From: Bacteroidota bacterium
GTDB taxonomy: Bacteria > Bacteroidota > Bacteroidia > JAADEI01
Length of the DNA: 6,726 nucleotides
Assembly: GCA_015490475.1 (NCBI GenBank)
Contig: WFXT01000105.1
Span: 1 to 6,726, forward strand
Reading direction: 5' to 3'
Part shown: piece after piece, positions 1 through 6,726 of the stretch
Position numbering within the stretch: position 1 is the stretch's first letter
Layout: every line of letters begins with the position of its first letter
Made by a program: the position numbers and the translations under genes
The notes under the pieces: generated by a model
Databases searched by the model: none
What the model was told of the DNA's origin: nothing
Seen by the model: the letters and a program-made list of their open reading frames with translations, nothing else

Positions 1-1067
1 AAGCTCAAGAAACCCCACTTTTTAAATATTACCCCCATACTTGCAGTGACACGCCATGGACTTACAAACTTATATGTGAACTTACCTTGCTCGGATTCTA
101 TCCTGTATGAACCAGAAGTGTCTAATACAGACTCTATGACAGTACCATATTTATCTGTAAGCGTAAAGAACCTCGGTGAATGCATTGCAAAACCAATTCG
201 CACGGGCACCGGTAACCAATACAAAATGCCGAATCGCCCTCCAATTCCATATCCACTTGTTCCTATGTTTCTACTAAGTGTAAATTTCTCAAAATCCAAT
301 GCCAATTGTTCCACGTCTGTCTCCTCATACAGAAAGTTTCTCTTGTAGTTAAGCACTGACACATCCACTGAACCGCCAATGTAAATCTTGTTAGAATAAT
401 TCCCTGCAACGGCTAAATAACCCTCAAATATTGACCCACGCTCTGTGAATTCACCCCTTTGAAATACAGGCACTCCCTGAGCAACATGAATATATTCAGT
501 AGAATCTGGATTATTAACACGCAACAGTTTTGCCTGATATGCCAGACCTTCATAGAACGGGTCTCCATCCTGAGGTTTCTTGCCATTCATTTTCACAACG
601 AAAGCGTCAAGCATTGACGATGACGAATTATTGCCACTAAAAACAACCCGTTGATTGAAATCTGCCAATCGTTGTCCACCTATAGCCCAATTGACAAATA
701 ACCACCCCTCCTTCTTGGGCTCCCCTTTATAGTAACTATTATCTCCCACAGAAATCACAGCAACATTCCCGATTCCGAAACTATATCTACCACTTTTATT
801 GAGATTACCCATATAGTTTGACGTTGAAAATGTCCCTTGTATCATTGGCGAGAACATAAAATCTCCTCGCTTATACAATCCCAGCCCAGCAGGATTACTG
901 AGCATTACAGAAGCATCAGCACCAACAGCTCCCATACTGGAAGCCACCGCAGTGCCCCGAGCAGTGGACCACAAATGCCATCTGCTCATCCGTAAAGCAT
1001 CTCCCGGAGTCTGCCCATTAACGTGCCAGACAAAACTCAGTATCAACACCAAAATAACTATCCTCAT
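1..1067 (-). CDS. OmpP1/FadL-family outer-membrane barrel protein (3' end outside window)
   Basis: Reading the minus strand from an ATG at 1067 gives 355 uninterrupted codons to the window edge, with no stop, so the C-terminus is missing. Residues 1-19 form a signal peptide (hydrophobic VILVLILSFVW, likely cleavage near NGQ/TPGD). The mature start GDALRMSRW, followed by a small-residue stretch and SNPAGLGLY (57-65), matches the N-terminal region of OmpP1/FadL/TodX porins, whose NPA motif lies in the hatch/first-strand region. Further on are alternating amphipathic, Gly- and aromatic-rich strands typical of an outer-membrane beta-barrel, for example 211-240 and 270-296, and then PWRVTASMGVIFKKWGFLS (337-355), the usual penultimate-strand pattern of this family. 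No cysteine is present. FadL proteins admit hydrophobic molecules, but the substrate here cannot be inferred. The start lies 48 nt after the stop of the upstream gene and follows a purine run (AAAAGAGAGAG), with no terminator between them, so co-transcription is likely. The family call is fairly firm; the role is open. Confidence 0.85.
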   Translation of the reverse strand, partial: MRIVILVLILSFVWHVNGQTPGDALRMSRWHLWSTARGTAVASSMGAVGADASVMLSNPAGLGLYKRGDFMFSPMIQGTFSTSNYMGNLNKSGRYSFGIGNVAVISVGDNSYYKGEPKKEGWLFVNWAIGGQRLADFNQRVVFSGNNSSSSMLDAFVVKMNGKKPQDGDPFYEGLAYQAKLLRVNNPDSTEYIHVAQGVPVFQRGEFTERGSIFEGYLAVAGNYSNKIYIGGSVDVSVLNYKRNFLYEETDVEQLALDFEKFTLSRNIGTSGYGIGGRFGILYWLPVPVRIGFAMHSPRFFTLTDKYGTVIESVLDTSGSYRIESEQGKFTYKFVSPWRVTASMGVIFKKWGFLS

Positions 1068-1115
1068 CTCTCTCTTTTATTTTACAGGTTTCATTTTTGT
1101 GAAGTGTGAAATTTA

Positions 1116-2909
1116 TTAATGTCCACGATGACCCGAGCCAGAATGAGAGGGTCGTGTGTGCTTTATAGATGGTGCCGACGGCTTTAATGGCGTGTATCGG
1201 GTTCCTGACGGTCTCACACCATGACTTCCTCGGTATGTCCTGCTTGGCGACACAGACCGTGATTGAGGTTTTATGCTATGTGTGGAAGAACCCCCTCTAT
1301 TCACTTGCGTTTTAGCAGGACGAACAGTCTTAACTTCTCTCCCATGGCTATTTTTAACACTGGGGGTAAACTTGTTTTGCTTACTTACTGATTGTGTTAC
1401 TTTCCTACTATGAGTCGTTTGAGACTTTACTACCCTTCCGGAATGCTGACTCCCTTGCTTTTTATTAATCGCTTTTCGTGAAGTGTAAGTCTGATGCCCC
1501 ATGCGAGTTTTATCTAAACTTACTGTTCTATTATGTTTTCTGGTATCATAAGTAGAGGGTTTATCCCTATAAACATGTTTAGAACTCATTTTGGGATAAA
1601 TATGCTCTCTTTTCTGGTCATTACCCTTGACTACTGGCTTTACAGTACGTTCCGAATGATTGGTTCTTGTATCTACATTGTCCTTATATGACCGCACTGG
1701 TGTATTGTGCCCATAAGACCTTGGAACTACGGGACCTTCACTATTGATACCTGGTCTCGTCTCACTCTTAATAACTTCTCCACGACGAGGTCTGTTATAT
1801 TCACCCCTTGGCTTTACATACTTATCACTGGGCTTATTTCCTCTATTTATTGGCTTAACTGTTCCTCCACGTGGCATATTTGGCTTAATGTGAGTCCCTT
1901 TATTCACTGGTTTGGCAGTCTCTGTGGGCTTATGGATAGTTCTCGGCTTGACGTTCTCACTTCTCGGTGTAGGCTTAACATCATATTTCCTATCAATAGG
2001 CTTTGTTACAGGCTTACTAATCTCCTTAGGTCTCTGTGGCTTCACATCAACAGTTTTCGGAACATTATGCTTGCCACCTTGAACGTCCTTGGAAACATTC
2101 ACATCTCTTCTAACTGGTTTATCTGCTATAACAGGGCGAGGTCCTAATTCACCCCCAGAACCACTTATATTCTTTCCTGCCTTAAAGCCACTATTGTCAT
2201 AAATCTCGTTCCTTGGACCATAGTGAGTTCCACCACTTGTTCCAGCACTGTGGTCATAATAGGTATAAGGGTCGTAAACATAGGAATCATAGTATCCATC
2301 GGTGTAGCCGTCTGCATACCCATCATAATAGCCGTCTTGATAGCCATGACTATATCCATGAGAGTAGCCGTGGGAATAACCATGGGAGTACCCATGCCCA
2401 TAGCCGTGATGCCAGTGATGATACCATCCATGGTGTGGATACCAGTAATAAGTGTAATAATAGCCATGTCCCCAGTAATCTCCAACCCACACCGAAACAG
2501 AAACATAGCCACTGGACCATGTGAATCCCCAGCCATGACCCCAATGCCAGCCAGTCCACCATGGGTCGTAGTCCCACCAATACCATAGGTCCCAATAACT
2601 GGGTGCCACGGCATATTCAAACCTGCGGAAATAAGACGAATAAGAGGGCAAATAGTCATCATAGTAATAAACATCGCCGTAATAGTAATTATTGATTACT
2701 GTTGAGCCATCGTCGGTATATATAGTATCTGAATCATCGGGATAATACCCTGTGCGTTGATTGGAATAGTAATCTGTTTCGGATTCTCTACTTTCAGTGT
2801 CTGGATAATAATCTCTGTCTTGATAGATTTCGTCGTAATACCCACTATTTTGGGCATTTATAAAGACAGTTATCAAAAACAGTCCCAACAAGAGCCATTG
2901 TCTCATCAT
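1116..2909 (-). CDS. Secreted low-complexity Trp/Tyr/His/Gly-rich protein with polybasic C-terminal tail
   Basis: I recognise no enzymatic domain. I place the start at the ATG at 2909 (a second ATG follows at 2906) because MMRQWLLLGLFLITVFINAQ is a clean signal peptide. The frame also extends 26 codons upstream to an ATG at 2987 that overlaps the previous stop, and that version would bury the signal. From 2909 the protein has 597 residues. Numbering from 2987, there are three zones after cleavage near residue 46. Residues 47-120 are acidic and Tyr-rich (17 Asp/Glu, 3 Arg, 19 Tyr). Residues 131-192 hold 15 Trp among Tyr, His and Gly, followed by eleven xHGY/xDGY-type units at 193-236. Residues 285-623 are Lys/Arg/Pro/Ser/His-rich with recurring VKP (315, 337, 346, 377, 391, 449), probably disordered, ending GHRGH. 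There is no cysteine, so it is not a lipoprotein. From memory, Bacteroidales encode shorter secreted proteins with this layout next to OmpP1-type genes. That supports an envelope role with the downstream barrel gene but does not define one. Confidence 0.82.
   Translation of the reverse strand: MMRQWLLLGLFLITVFINAQNSGYYDEIYQDRDYYPDTESRESETDYYSNQRTGYYPDDSDTIYTDDGSTVINNYYYGDVYYYDDYLPSYSSYFRRFEYAVAPSYWDLWYWWDYDPWWTGWHWGHGWGFTWSSGYVSVSVWVGDYWGHGYYYTYYWYPHHGWYHHWHHGYGHGYSHGYSHGYSHGYSHGYQDGYYDGYADGYTDGYYDSYVYDPYTYYDHSAGTSGGTHYGPRNEIYDNSGFKAGKNISGSGGELGPRPVIADKPVRRDVNVSKDVQGGKHNVPKTVDVKPQRPKEISKPVTKPIDRKYDVKPTPRSENVKPRTIHKPTETAKPVNKGTHIKPNMPRGGTVKPINRGNKPSDKYVKPRGEYNRPRRGEVIKSETRPGINSEGPVVPRSYGHNTPVRSYKDNVDTRTNHSERTVKPVVKGNDQKREHIYPKMSSKHVYRDKPSTYDTRKHNRTVSLDKTRMGHQTYTSRKAINKKQGSQHSGRVVKSQTTHSRKVTQSVSKQNKFTPSVKNSHGREVKTVRPAKTQVNRGGSSTHSIKPQSRSVSPSRTYRGSHGVRPSGTRYTPLKPSAPSIKHTRPSHSGSGHRGH
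2280..2411 (-). repeat. Eleven tandem 12-bp units encoding x(H/D)GY tetrapeptides
   Basis: Inside the low-complexity secreted protein, eleven consecutive 4-residue units read HHGY, GHGY, four copies of SHGY, QDGY, YDGY, ADGY, TDGY and YDSY. The first six units carry His at position 2 and the last five carry Asp, so charge switches sharply halfway. Neighbouring copies use different synonymous codons: Ser as TCC, TCT or AGT; His as CAT or CAC; Gly as GGG, GGT, GGC or GGA; Tyr as TAT or TAC. This indicates an old repeat kept at the protein level, not a recent replication-slippage expansion. Confidence 0.9.
2412..2597 (-). other. Trp/Tyr/His/Gly-dense segment of the secreted protein
   Basis: These 62 codons (residues 131-192, counted from the ATG at 2987) contain 15 tryptophans, mostly alternating with Tyr, Gly, His or Asp, for example WDLWYWWDYDPWWTGWHWG. 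A short Val/Ser strand, YVSVSVWVGD, sits in the middle. The composition is extreme for a bacterial protein and suggests aromatic stacking, carbohydrate or metal contact, or self-association. It is a compositional observation, with no named domain attached. Confidence 0.85.
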
Positions 2910-2980
2910 GGCTATGTGATTTAAAAGGTTAATTCTATACGAATAGTAAGCAAATAATATGCCAAAATTGAAAATGTTCT

Positions 2981-3958
2981 CTACCATTTATCTTTCTTGG
3001 GTCGCCACGCAGGATAGAGGTCTCTGCTTTTTGTTAAACGGACTTTTTTGCCAGTGGAAAGGTCAATAACCCATAAACCAAAACTATCTATGCCAAGATG
3101 GTGAAGGGCACGTTGGTCAATGTAGGCAATATATTTACCAGTTGGGGAAAGAGATGGTGCAAAGCCATAGGGTATAATCAACTTGTCCTCACCTGTTTTA
3201 ATATTTAGGGCACGGATGCCGTAGCCATCGGGCAGTCCCTGAGCATAGTAATACAGTGTCTTGCCATCTTTTGACCATACTAATGTCTTATATGCTTTGC
3301 CATGTCTGGTTAACTGCACAGGTTTGACTGAATCACGCCAGTTCCACAAAAACACATCAAAAAGTGGAATAAAAAGTGAATCAGGGGAATGAGCATTAGA
3401 CACGAAGGCAATGTGCTTGCCATCTGGGGACCACGCAGGTTGATATTCAATAGCAAGCCTTTCACCAAATCGTTTTATAGTCTTCTTGGTCTTTGTATTT
3501 ATAATCAAAAGGTCAGAAAAGTACACATAGTCATTAACAAGAAGGGCTTTGTCTGTGTCAGCAGGGAACCACCACTCCGCTACAAGTAGATTACCCGTGG
3601 GGTCCCAGTCAACATAATGAAAAAAGCCAGATGAATCACCGCTATGTAAAATGTCTATTGAACTGATAGAATTTGACTTTTCATCCCAGTTGGCAATGAG
3701 TAATTGAGTAAAAGGTCTTCTACCTCTTACAATAGCCAGTTTTGTTCCTGATGGATTCCACTTTGCCCACCAATAAGGTCCTTTCTTAGACATTAAGACA
3801 CGGGGCTTCCCTGACCAGTCCCATACCATAAGCAAGGAACTATCAGGGGTAACCCATCTGATAAACAGTATTACGGTGTTCTCATGCACAGGGGAATCGG
3901 CAGATAGAAAAGCCAACAGAAGAAAGAACAGTGTTGTTATAACCCATCTTACCCTCAA
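2981..3958 (-). CDS. Exported TolB-like PD40 beta-propeller protein
   Basis: The product has 325 residues and starts with a signal peptide (1-20, MRVRWVIT then FFLLLAFLSA, cleavage before DSP). After it come about six PD40/WD40-like blade motifs of the form xxWSPDGKxIAFxS: AKWNPSGTKLAIVR (65-78), VDWDPTGNLLVAEW (116-129), PAWSPDGKHIAFVSN (174-188), VWSKDGKTLYYYA (227-239), SLSPTGKYIAYI (269-280) and a closing LYPAWRPKK (314-322). This matches the six-bladed TolB C-terminal propeller. The separate TolB N-terminal domain is missing and the protein is shorter than TolB (about 430 residues), so it is a TolB-like propeller and not tolB itself. Such propellers usually bind proteins or ligands in the periplasm. 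The start is TTG: an in-frame TAA lies only five codons upstream, and no ATG or GTG fits the signal peptide. The gene begins 77 nt after the large modular gene ends. Its TAG overlaps an upstream ATG of the next frame. Confidence 0.85.
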   Translation of the reverse strand: MRVRWVITTLFFLLLAFLSADSPVHENTVILFIRWVTPDSSLLMVWDWSGKPRVLMSKKGPYWWAKWNPSGTKLAIVRGRRPFTQLLIANWDEKSNSISSIDILHSGDSSGFFHYVDWDPTGNLLVAEWWFPADTDKALLVNDYVYFSDLLIINTKTKKTIKRFGERLAIEYQPAWSPDGKHIAFVSNAHSPDSLFIPLFDVFLWNWRDSVKPVQLTRHGKAYKTLVWSKDGKTLYYYAQGLPDGYGIRALNIKTGEDKLIIPYGFAPSLSPTGKYIAYIDQRALHHLGIDSFGLWVIDLSTGKKVRLTKSRDLYPAWRPKKDKW

Positions 3959-4035
3959 TGCAAGTATGATTTATGCAAAATTCAGGAATTATAACGACGT
4001 ACTACCGACCCATTAGCATAAGCACACAAGCAATA

Positions 4036-4320
4036 CTACGGTTCAATAGCGGTTTTCAACACGATTGGTTCTATACTACCCTCTTGGTCAACAATTCTAA
4101 CGAGCACTATCTGATGGGGCACATTCTTGGGCAATGGCAGATATGCTTCTCCATAAACGGTGCCCTGCCATGTGAATAGGGTCCGTCCCAGTGCATCAGT
4201 TAAGTTAATAATCAAATCCATTGATTCTTGTGTCTTGATTTTAATTTGTTTGCCTTCATGTGTTGAAACAATCTGTGCAACTATGTTTCCTTTATTTTCT
4301 GCAACAGGAAACTCAACAGA
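4036..4320 (-). other. Putative T9SS-type C-terminal sorting domain
   Basis: The last 94 residues of the large protein form a compact beta-rich tail after a Ser/Asp/Thr linker (KSQDTLSQDTT). The features resembling T9SS type-A C-terminal domains are DLIINLTDALGRTLF, a following Gly-containing turn, then LPLP, then IVLVRIVDQEGS and a final hydrophobic strand IVLKTAI close to the stop. The usual PNP motif at the domain start is absent, so the assignment is by pattern only. If it is correct, the protein crosses the outer membrane through the type IX system and is cleaved or anchored at the cell surface. Confidence 0.55.
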
Positions 4321-6726
4321 TATTATTGTGGTGTCCTGCGATAGTGTGTCTTGAGATTTGGGCTTGTTAACAATTACAAATCCATCAGATATAGAAATCC
4401 AGCTTTTGAGCCCAGCAGTGTTAACAGCACGCACAGAAGCATAATAATAGGTATTAGTGTCAAGATTTACATTAGTCCACTGGTAAAATGTTGATGTTGT
4501 TTGGGTCCATGGTAGTACTGACGAATCTCCCGGTGCTATGCCCAGACATACCTCATAATAATCAATAGCAGAATTAGGCTCATAGAAATCATTCCAATAT
4601 ATAGTGACAGGCAAAGAATCTGTAACATATATCGTATCCCGGTCATATGGCGTAATATCTGAGGGGGCACCTATTGGATATGGTGCAGTCCAATCCACAT
4701 TAAGCAAGATTTCCGCTATTACAGAGAGCAACTCAGTAGTATCCATAACTATTGACCTTATCTTACCTGCAGGGTCAAACGGTGATGCGTTTTGTGTGAA
4801 TAATTCCGCTCCCGGTCCAACAGTTATAAGAACATTTGTATCGGGACGTCCTCTGTAAATCCGAATAAAATCAACAGTATAAATAGCATTTCCACTACGA
4901 AGAGACACATAATTACCTCCTGTGTTTAAAGGATTGGGGTCTTGCCATGATGCCCTAAGAGTGTCATCAACAAAAATCAAAATCCATCCTGTTTGGGGGT
5001 CATAAATTACCTTGAAGTCATACCACTGACCATAGTTGATGGGGAAGGGTTCCCATATCTGAGAGGGGAAAATAAGTGTGTCGTTAACAGATTTTACGAC
5101 TTGAATAATGTCATCGTCTTCCCTGAAATAAATTAGATAAGAATTGCCACGATTGGATGCAGGGTCAGAAGCAAAGATGTGCAGTCCGGCTCGTTTATTA
5201 GTTCCAGACCCTTCTATTTTAGCCCTCCAGTGGTAAAGGATCGGTGCAGAAATATTTTGGTCCACTGGAACAGAAAAAGCAGTGTTACTATTGGCTTCGT
5301 CCAATTGAATTAGCCATTTGTTGTTAACAATTTGCCAGTTGCCCGAATAAACAGTCCATTGAGAAGGAAGGGCACTGGTATCAAAGTTTTCTTCAAGGAA
5401 TCCGAAAGAGGTGTTTGCCTGCCATCTGGTATCAGATATTTTGCTTGCAACCTGATAAAAACGCCACTGTACCTGTTCTTGGTCATAATCAAAGAAAGAA
5501 GCATTGAAATCCTGAGTTACCCATGCTCCCGGCACATTAATTACTGTTGAAGGAACCGTCAGCGACAGAACCATTAAACCATCAGAAGAAACTATGGGGC
5601 TTCTCAGTCCTGCTTCATTATACGCCCTTACGTTAACATAATAAGTTTGCCCGGGAGTCAAGGACAAACCTGTTTGAGTAAATGAAGTATTTGTGGTTTG
5701 AGTCCATGGAATGACAGATGAATCACCGGGGACAGTGCCCACAGAATATTCATAATAAATCACAGGGGAATTGGGGTCTGTGAATGAGTCCCAGTTAGCA
5801 GATAATGAAGTATTGTTTGACGTGGTGTCTATGTCTGCTGACAAACCATCTCGGACTGGTGCAGTAATTGGCGGTGTGAAATCAACCCAATATCCAACAG
5901 AGTTGGGGTCTGAAAGCCTGCCAAAAGAATCTGTCACAATAGTATGGACTCTACCAACAATAGCATAATGATATGGACTTTCATATCGCATGTCCTTTGT
6001 TGGTCCCACTTCTACAAGGACACCACCTCCAGAACGATACTTCCACACTTCTATCCAATCTATTTCGTAGATACAATTTCCACTACGCGGTGATATATAG
6101 TTTCCGACAGCATGCGGGTTTGGGTCTTGCCATGTGGCAACAAGCAGTGTGTCTATATAAACATCAATCTGACCAGTAGTGGTATTAAAGACAACAGAGA
6201 AGATATACCATTGATTGTTGTTAATGGTATATGGCGTATCTTCAACAAGTGTCCATGTATCATTAACCACTTTATAAATCTGAACTTTATCGTGGTCTTC
6301 ACGGAAATAGACAAAATACGAATTATTTCTATTTGCTGTGTTAGCATTGTCTGCGAAGAAGTGTAAACCTGCTCGCTTGTTAGTTCCTGACCCAGAAATC
6401 CTTGCCCTCCATCTGTAGAGAATGATTGGTGATAAGTTTTGGTCAACAGGTATGTAAATATTAGTATTAGAATTGCCTTCGTCTGTCTGAACAAGGGTTC
6501 CATTAGAAGTAAATTGCCAGTTGCCGGAATAAACAGTCCATGCTCCTGAGTTTGTAGTAAAGTCATCATATAGGAATCCACGGGATGTGTTAGCTCCCCA
6601 AGCAGTTGAAGAATCAGTAACTAAATAAAATCTTTCTTTATATGGTCCTGAATCATTAAAATATGCCACAAAGTCACTGGTTATCCACCCAGAAGCAGGG
6701 GACTGAACCATAGTTGTTGGACGAGG
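4036..6726 (-). CDS. Large modular secreted protein: LamG-like/Fn3 repeats with T9SS-like C-terminal domain (5' end outside window)
   Basis: The frame is open to the window edge. The first ATG (6711) is internal, because the five codons before it (PRPTT) still align with the internal repeat, so 896 C-terminal residues are visible and the true start lies outside. Numbering from that Met, module A (about 1-381) and module B (about 387-782) share one order: a short beta segment (GWITSDFVAYFND / AWVTQDFNASFFD), a concanavalin/LamG-like jelly-roll (47-226 and 437-621, sharing WTVYSGNWQ, GSGTNKRAGLH, YFRED and WQDPNP), an Ig-like linker ending in VDFTPP / VDWTAP, and an Fn3 domain (284-381 and 680-782, sharing PGDSSVxPWTQTT and a YYxxVRAxNxAGL segment). 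Residues 798-891 resemble a T9SS sorting domain. No catalytic residues are evident, so adhesion or glycan binding is the likelier role. Only two cysteines occur (213, 722). No terminator is seen after the stop. Confidence 0.88.
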   Translation of the reverse strand, partial: PRPTTMVQSPASGWITSDFVAYFNDSGPYKERFYLVTDSSTAWGANTSRGFLYDDFTTNSGAWTVYSGNWQFTSNGTLVQTDEGNSNTNIYIPVDQNLSPIILYRWRARISGSGTNKRAGLHFFADNANTANRNNSYFVYFREDHDKVQIYKVVNDTWTLVEDTPYTINNNQWYIFSVVFNTTTGQIDVYIDTLLVATWQDPNPHAVGNYISPRSGNCIYEIDWIEVWKYRSGGGVLVEVGPTKDMRYESPYHYAIVGRVHTIVTDSFGRLSDPNSVGYWVDFTPPITAPVRDGLSADIDTTSNNTSLSANWDSFTDPNSPVIYYEYSVGTVPGDSSVIPWTQTTNTSFTQTGLSLTPGQTYYVNVRAYNEAGLRSPIVSSDGLMVLSLTVPSTVINVPGAWVTQDFNASFFDYDQEQVQWRFYQVASKISDTRWQANTSFGFLEENFDTSALPSQWTVYSGNWQIVNNKWLIQLDEANSNTAFSVPVDQNISAPILYHWRAKIEGSGTNKRAGLHIFASDPASNRGNSYLIYFREDDDIIQVVKSVNDTLIFPSQIWEPFPINYGQWYDFKVIYDPQTGWILIFVDDTLRASWQDPNPLNTGGNYVSLRSGNAIYTVDFIRIYRGRPDTNVLITVGPGAELFTQNASPFDPAGKIRSIVMDTTELLSVIAEILLNVDWTAPYPIGAPSDITPYDRDTIYVTDSLPVTIYWNDFYEPNSAIDYYEVCLGIAPGDSSVLPWTQTTSTFYQWTNVNLDTNTYYYASVRAVNTAGLKSWISISDGFVIVNKPKSQDTLSQDTTIISVEFPVAENKGNIVAQIVSTHEGKQIKIKTQESMDLIINLTDALGRTLFTWQGTVYGEAYLPLPKNVPHQIVLVRIVDQEGSIEPIVLKTAIEP
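4366..5553 (-). repeat. Module B of the tandem LamG-like/Fn3 duplication
   Basis: This is the second copy, from VPSTVINVPGAW through its jelly-roll (5403 to 4849), Ig-like linker and Fn3 domain (4674 to 4366). Compared with module A it has a few extra residues in the jelly-roll (around LIFPSQIWEPF) and in the linker, and its Fn3 domain carries the lone Cys722. The Fn3 hallmark near the end (YYYASVRAVNTAGLKS) is well kept. Confidence 0.85.
5569..6720 (-). repeat. Module A of the tandem LamG-like/Fn3 duplication
   Basis: This is the N-terminal visible copy of a module of about 390 residues. It runs from RPTT, just before the internal Met, through the jelly-roll (6573 to 6034) and linker to the end of the Fn3 domain (5862 to 5569). 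Key strings shared with module B are WTVYSGNWQ, PVDQN, GSGTNKRAGLH, WQDPNP and PGDSSV. The codons under identical residues differ between the copies, so the duplication is old. Confidence 0.85.

Noticed and set aside
46..348. A 100-codon plus-strand frame near the left edge.
   Set aside because: It is antisense to the OmpP1/FadL-type gene, whose frame is supported over 355 codons by family motifs. Its translation has no recognisable features.
1068..1115. A possible terminator or promoter between the aromatic protein gene and the barrel gene.
   Set aside because: The 48-nt spacer holds only a short direct repeat (gtgaagtgtgaa) and A-rich purines before the start. There is no inverted repeat with a U tract and no recognisable promoter boxes.
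2223..2588. A 121-codon plus-strand frame with a very hydrophobic, membrane-like translation (Val/Ile/Met-rich).
   Set aside because: It is the antisense reading of the Trp/Tyr/His/Gly-coding repeats. Periodic 12-bp codons make all six frames open and biased here, and it has no start context or homologous look.
2165..2674. A 169-codon minus-strand frame overlapping the aromatic protein gene, Met/Ile/Thr-rich.
   Set aside because: It is a frame-shifted shadow of the same repeats. The sense frame has a signal peptide and coherent zones, while this one has only a repetitive MxI/TxM bias.
3988..3993. A perfect TATAAT on the minus strand between the large modular gene and the TolB-like gene.
   Set aside because: No TTGACA-like box lies 16-18 nt upstream, Bacteroidota promoters use a different consensus, and such hexamers arise by chance in AT-rich spacers.
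6153..6581. A 142-codon minus-strand frame inside the large modular gene.
   Set aside because: It is a +1 shadow of the LamG-like module. The main frame is supported by the internal duplication.

Overview
The window looks like Bacteroidota, or a close relative in the Fibrobacterota-Chlorobiota-Bacteroidota (FCB) group. Four things point there. The first is an OmpP1/FadL-type outer-membrane protein with the N-terminal style common in that phylum (GDALRxSRW, then SNPAGLGLY). The second is a giant secreted protein built of concanavalin/LamG-like and Fn3 modules that ends in a region resembling a type IX secretion (T9SS) C-terminal domain. The third is signal peptides ending in ...NAQ and ...NGQ. 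The fourth is weak or absent Shine-Dalgarno sequences. The base composition is moderately AT-rich. The assignment is inferred from protein character, not from a marker gene.

All four genes lie on the minus strand, so transcription runs from high to low coordinates. In that order they are: (1) the 3' part of a large modular extracellular protein, 6726 to 4036, whose reading frame is still open at the window edge; (2) a small exported PD40/TolB-like beta-propeller, 3958 to 2981, with a TTG start; (3) a secreted low-complexity protein, 2909 (or 2987) to 1116, with an acidic Tyr-rich head, a Trp/Tyr/His/Gly core with eleven xHGY/xDGY tetrapeptides, and a long polybasic tail; (4) an OmpP1/FadL-family outer-membrane barrel, 1067 down to and beyond position 1. 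The gaps are 77 nt, a 7-nt overlap (or 71 nt with the preferred start of gene 3) and 48 nt. I see no terminator hairpin in any of them, so one transcript is possible. There is no gene-free stretch over 100 nt. I found no RNA genes, mobile elements or CRISPR.

Every product appears to be exported: one to the surface or medium, one probably to the periplasm, one to the outer membrane, and one (gene 3) to an unknown place in the envelope. The last three genes may form an envelope unit. The most unusual item is gene 3, whose strongly patterned composition has no enzymatic domain that I can recognise. The large modular protein is a clear case of tandem duplication of a module of about 390 residues.
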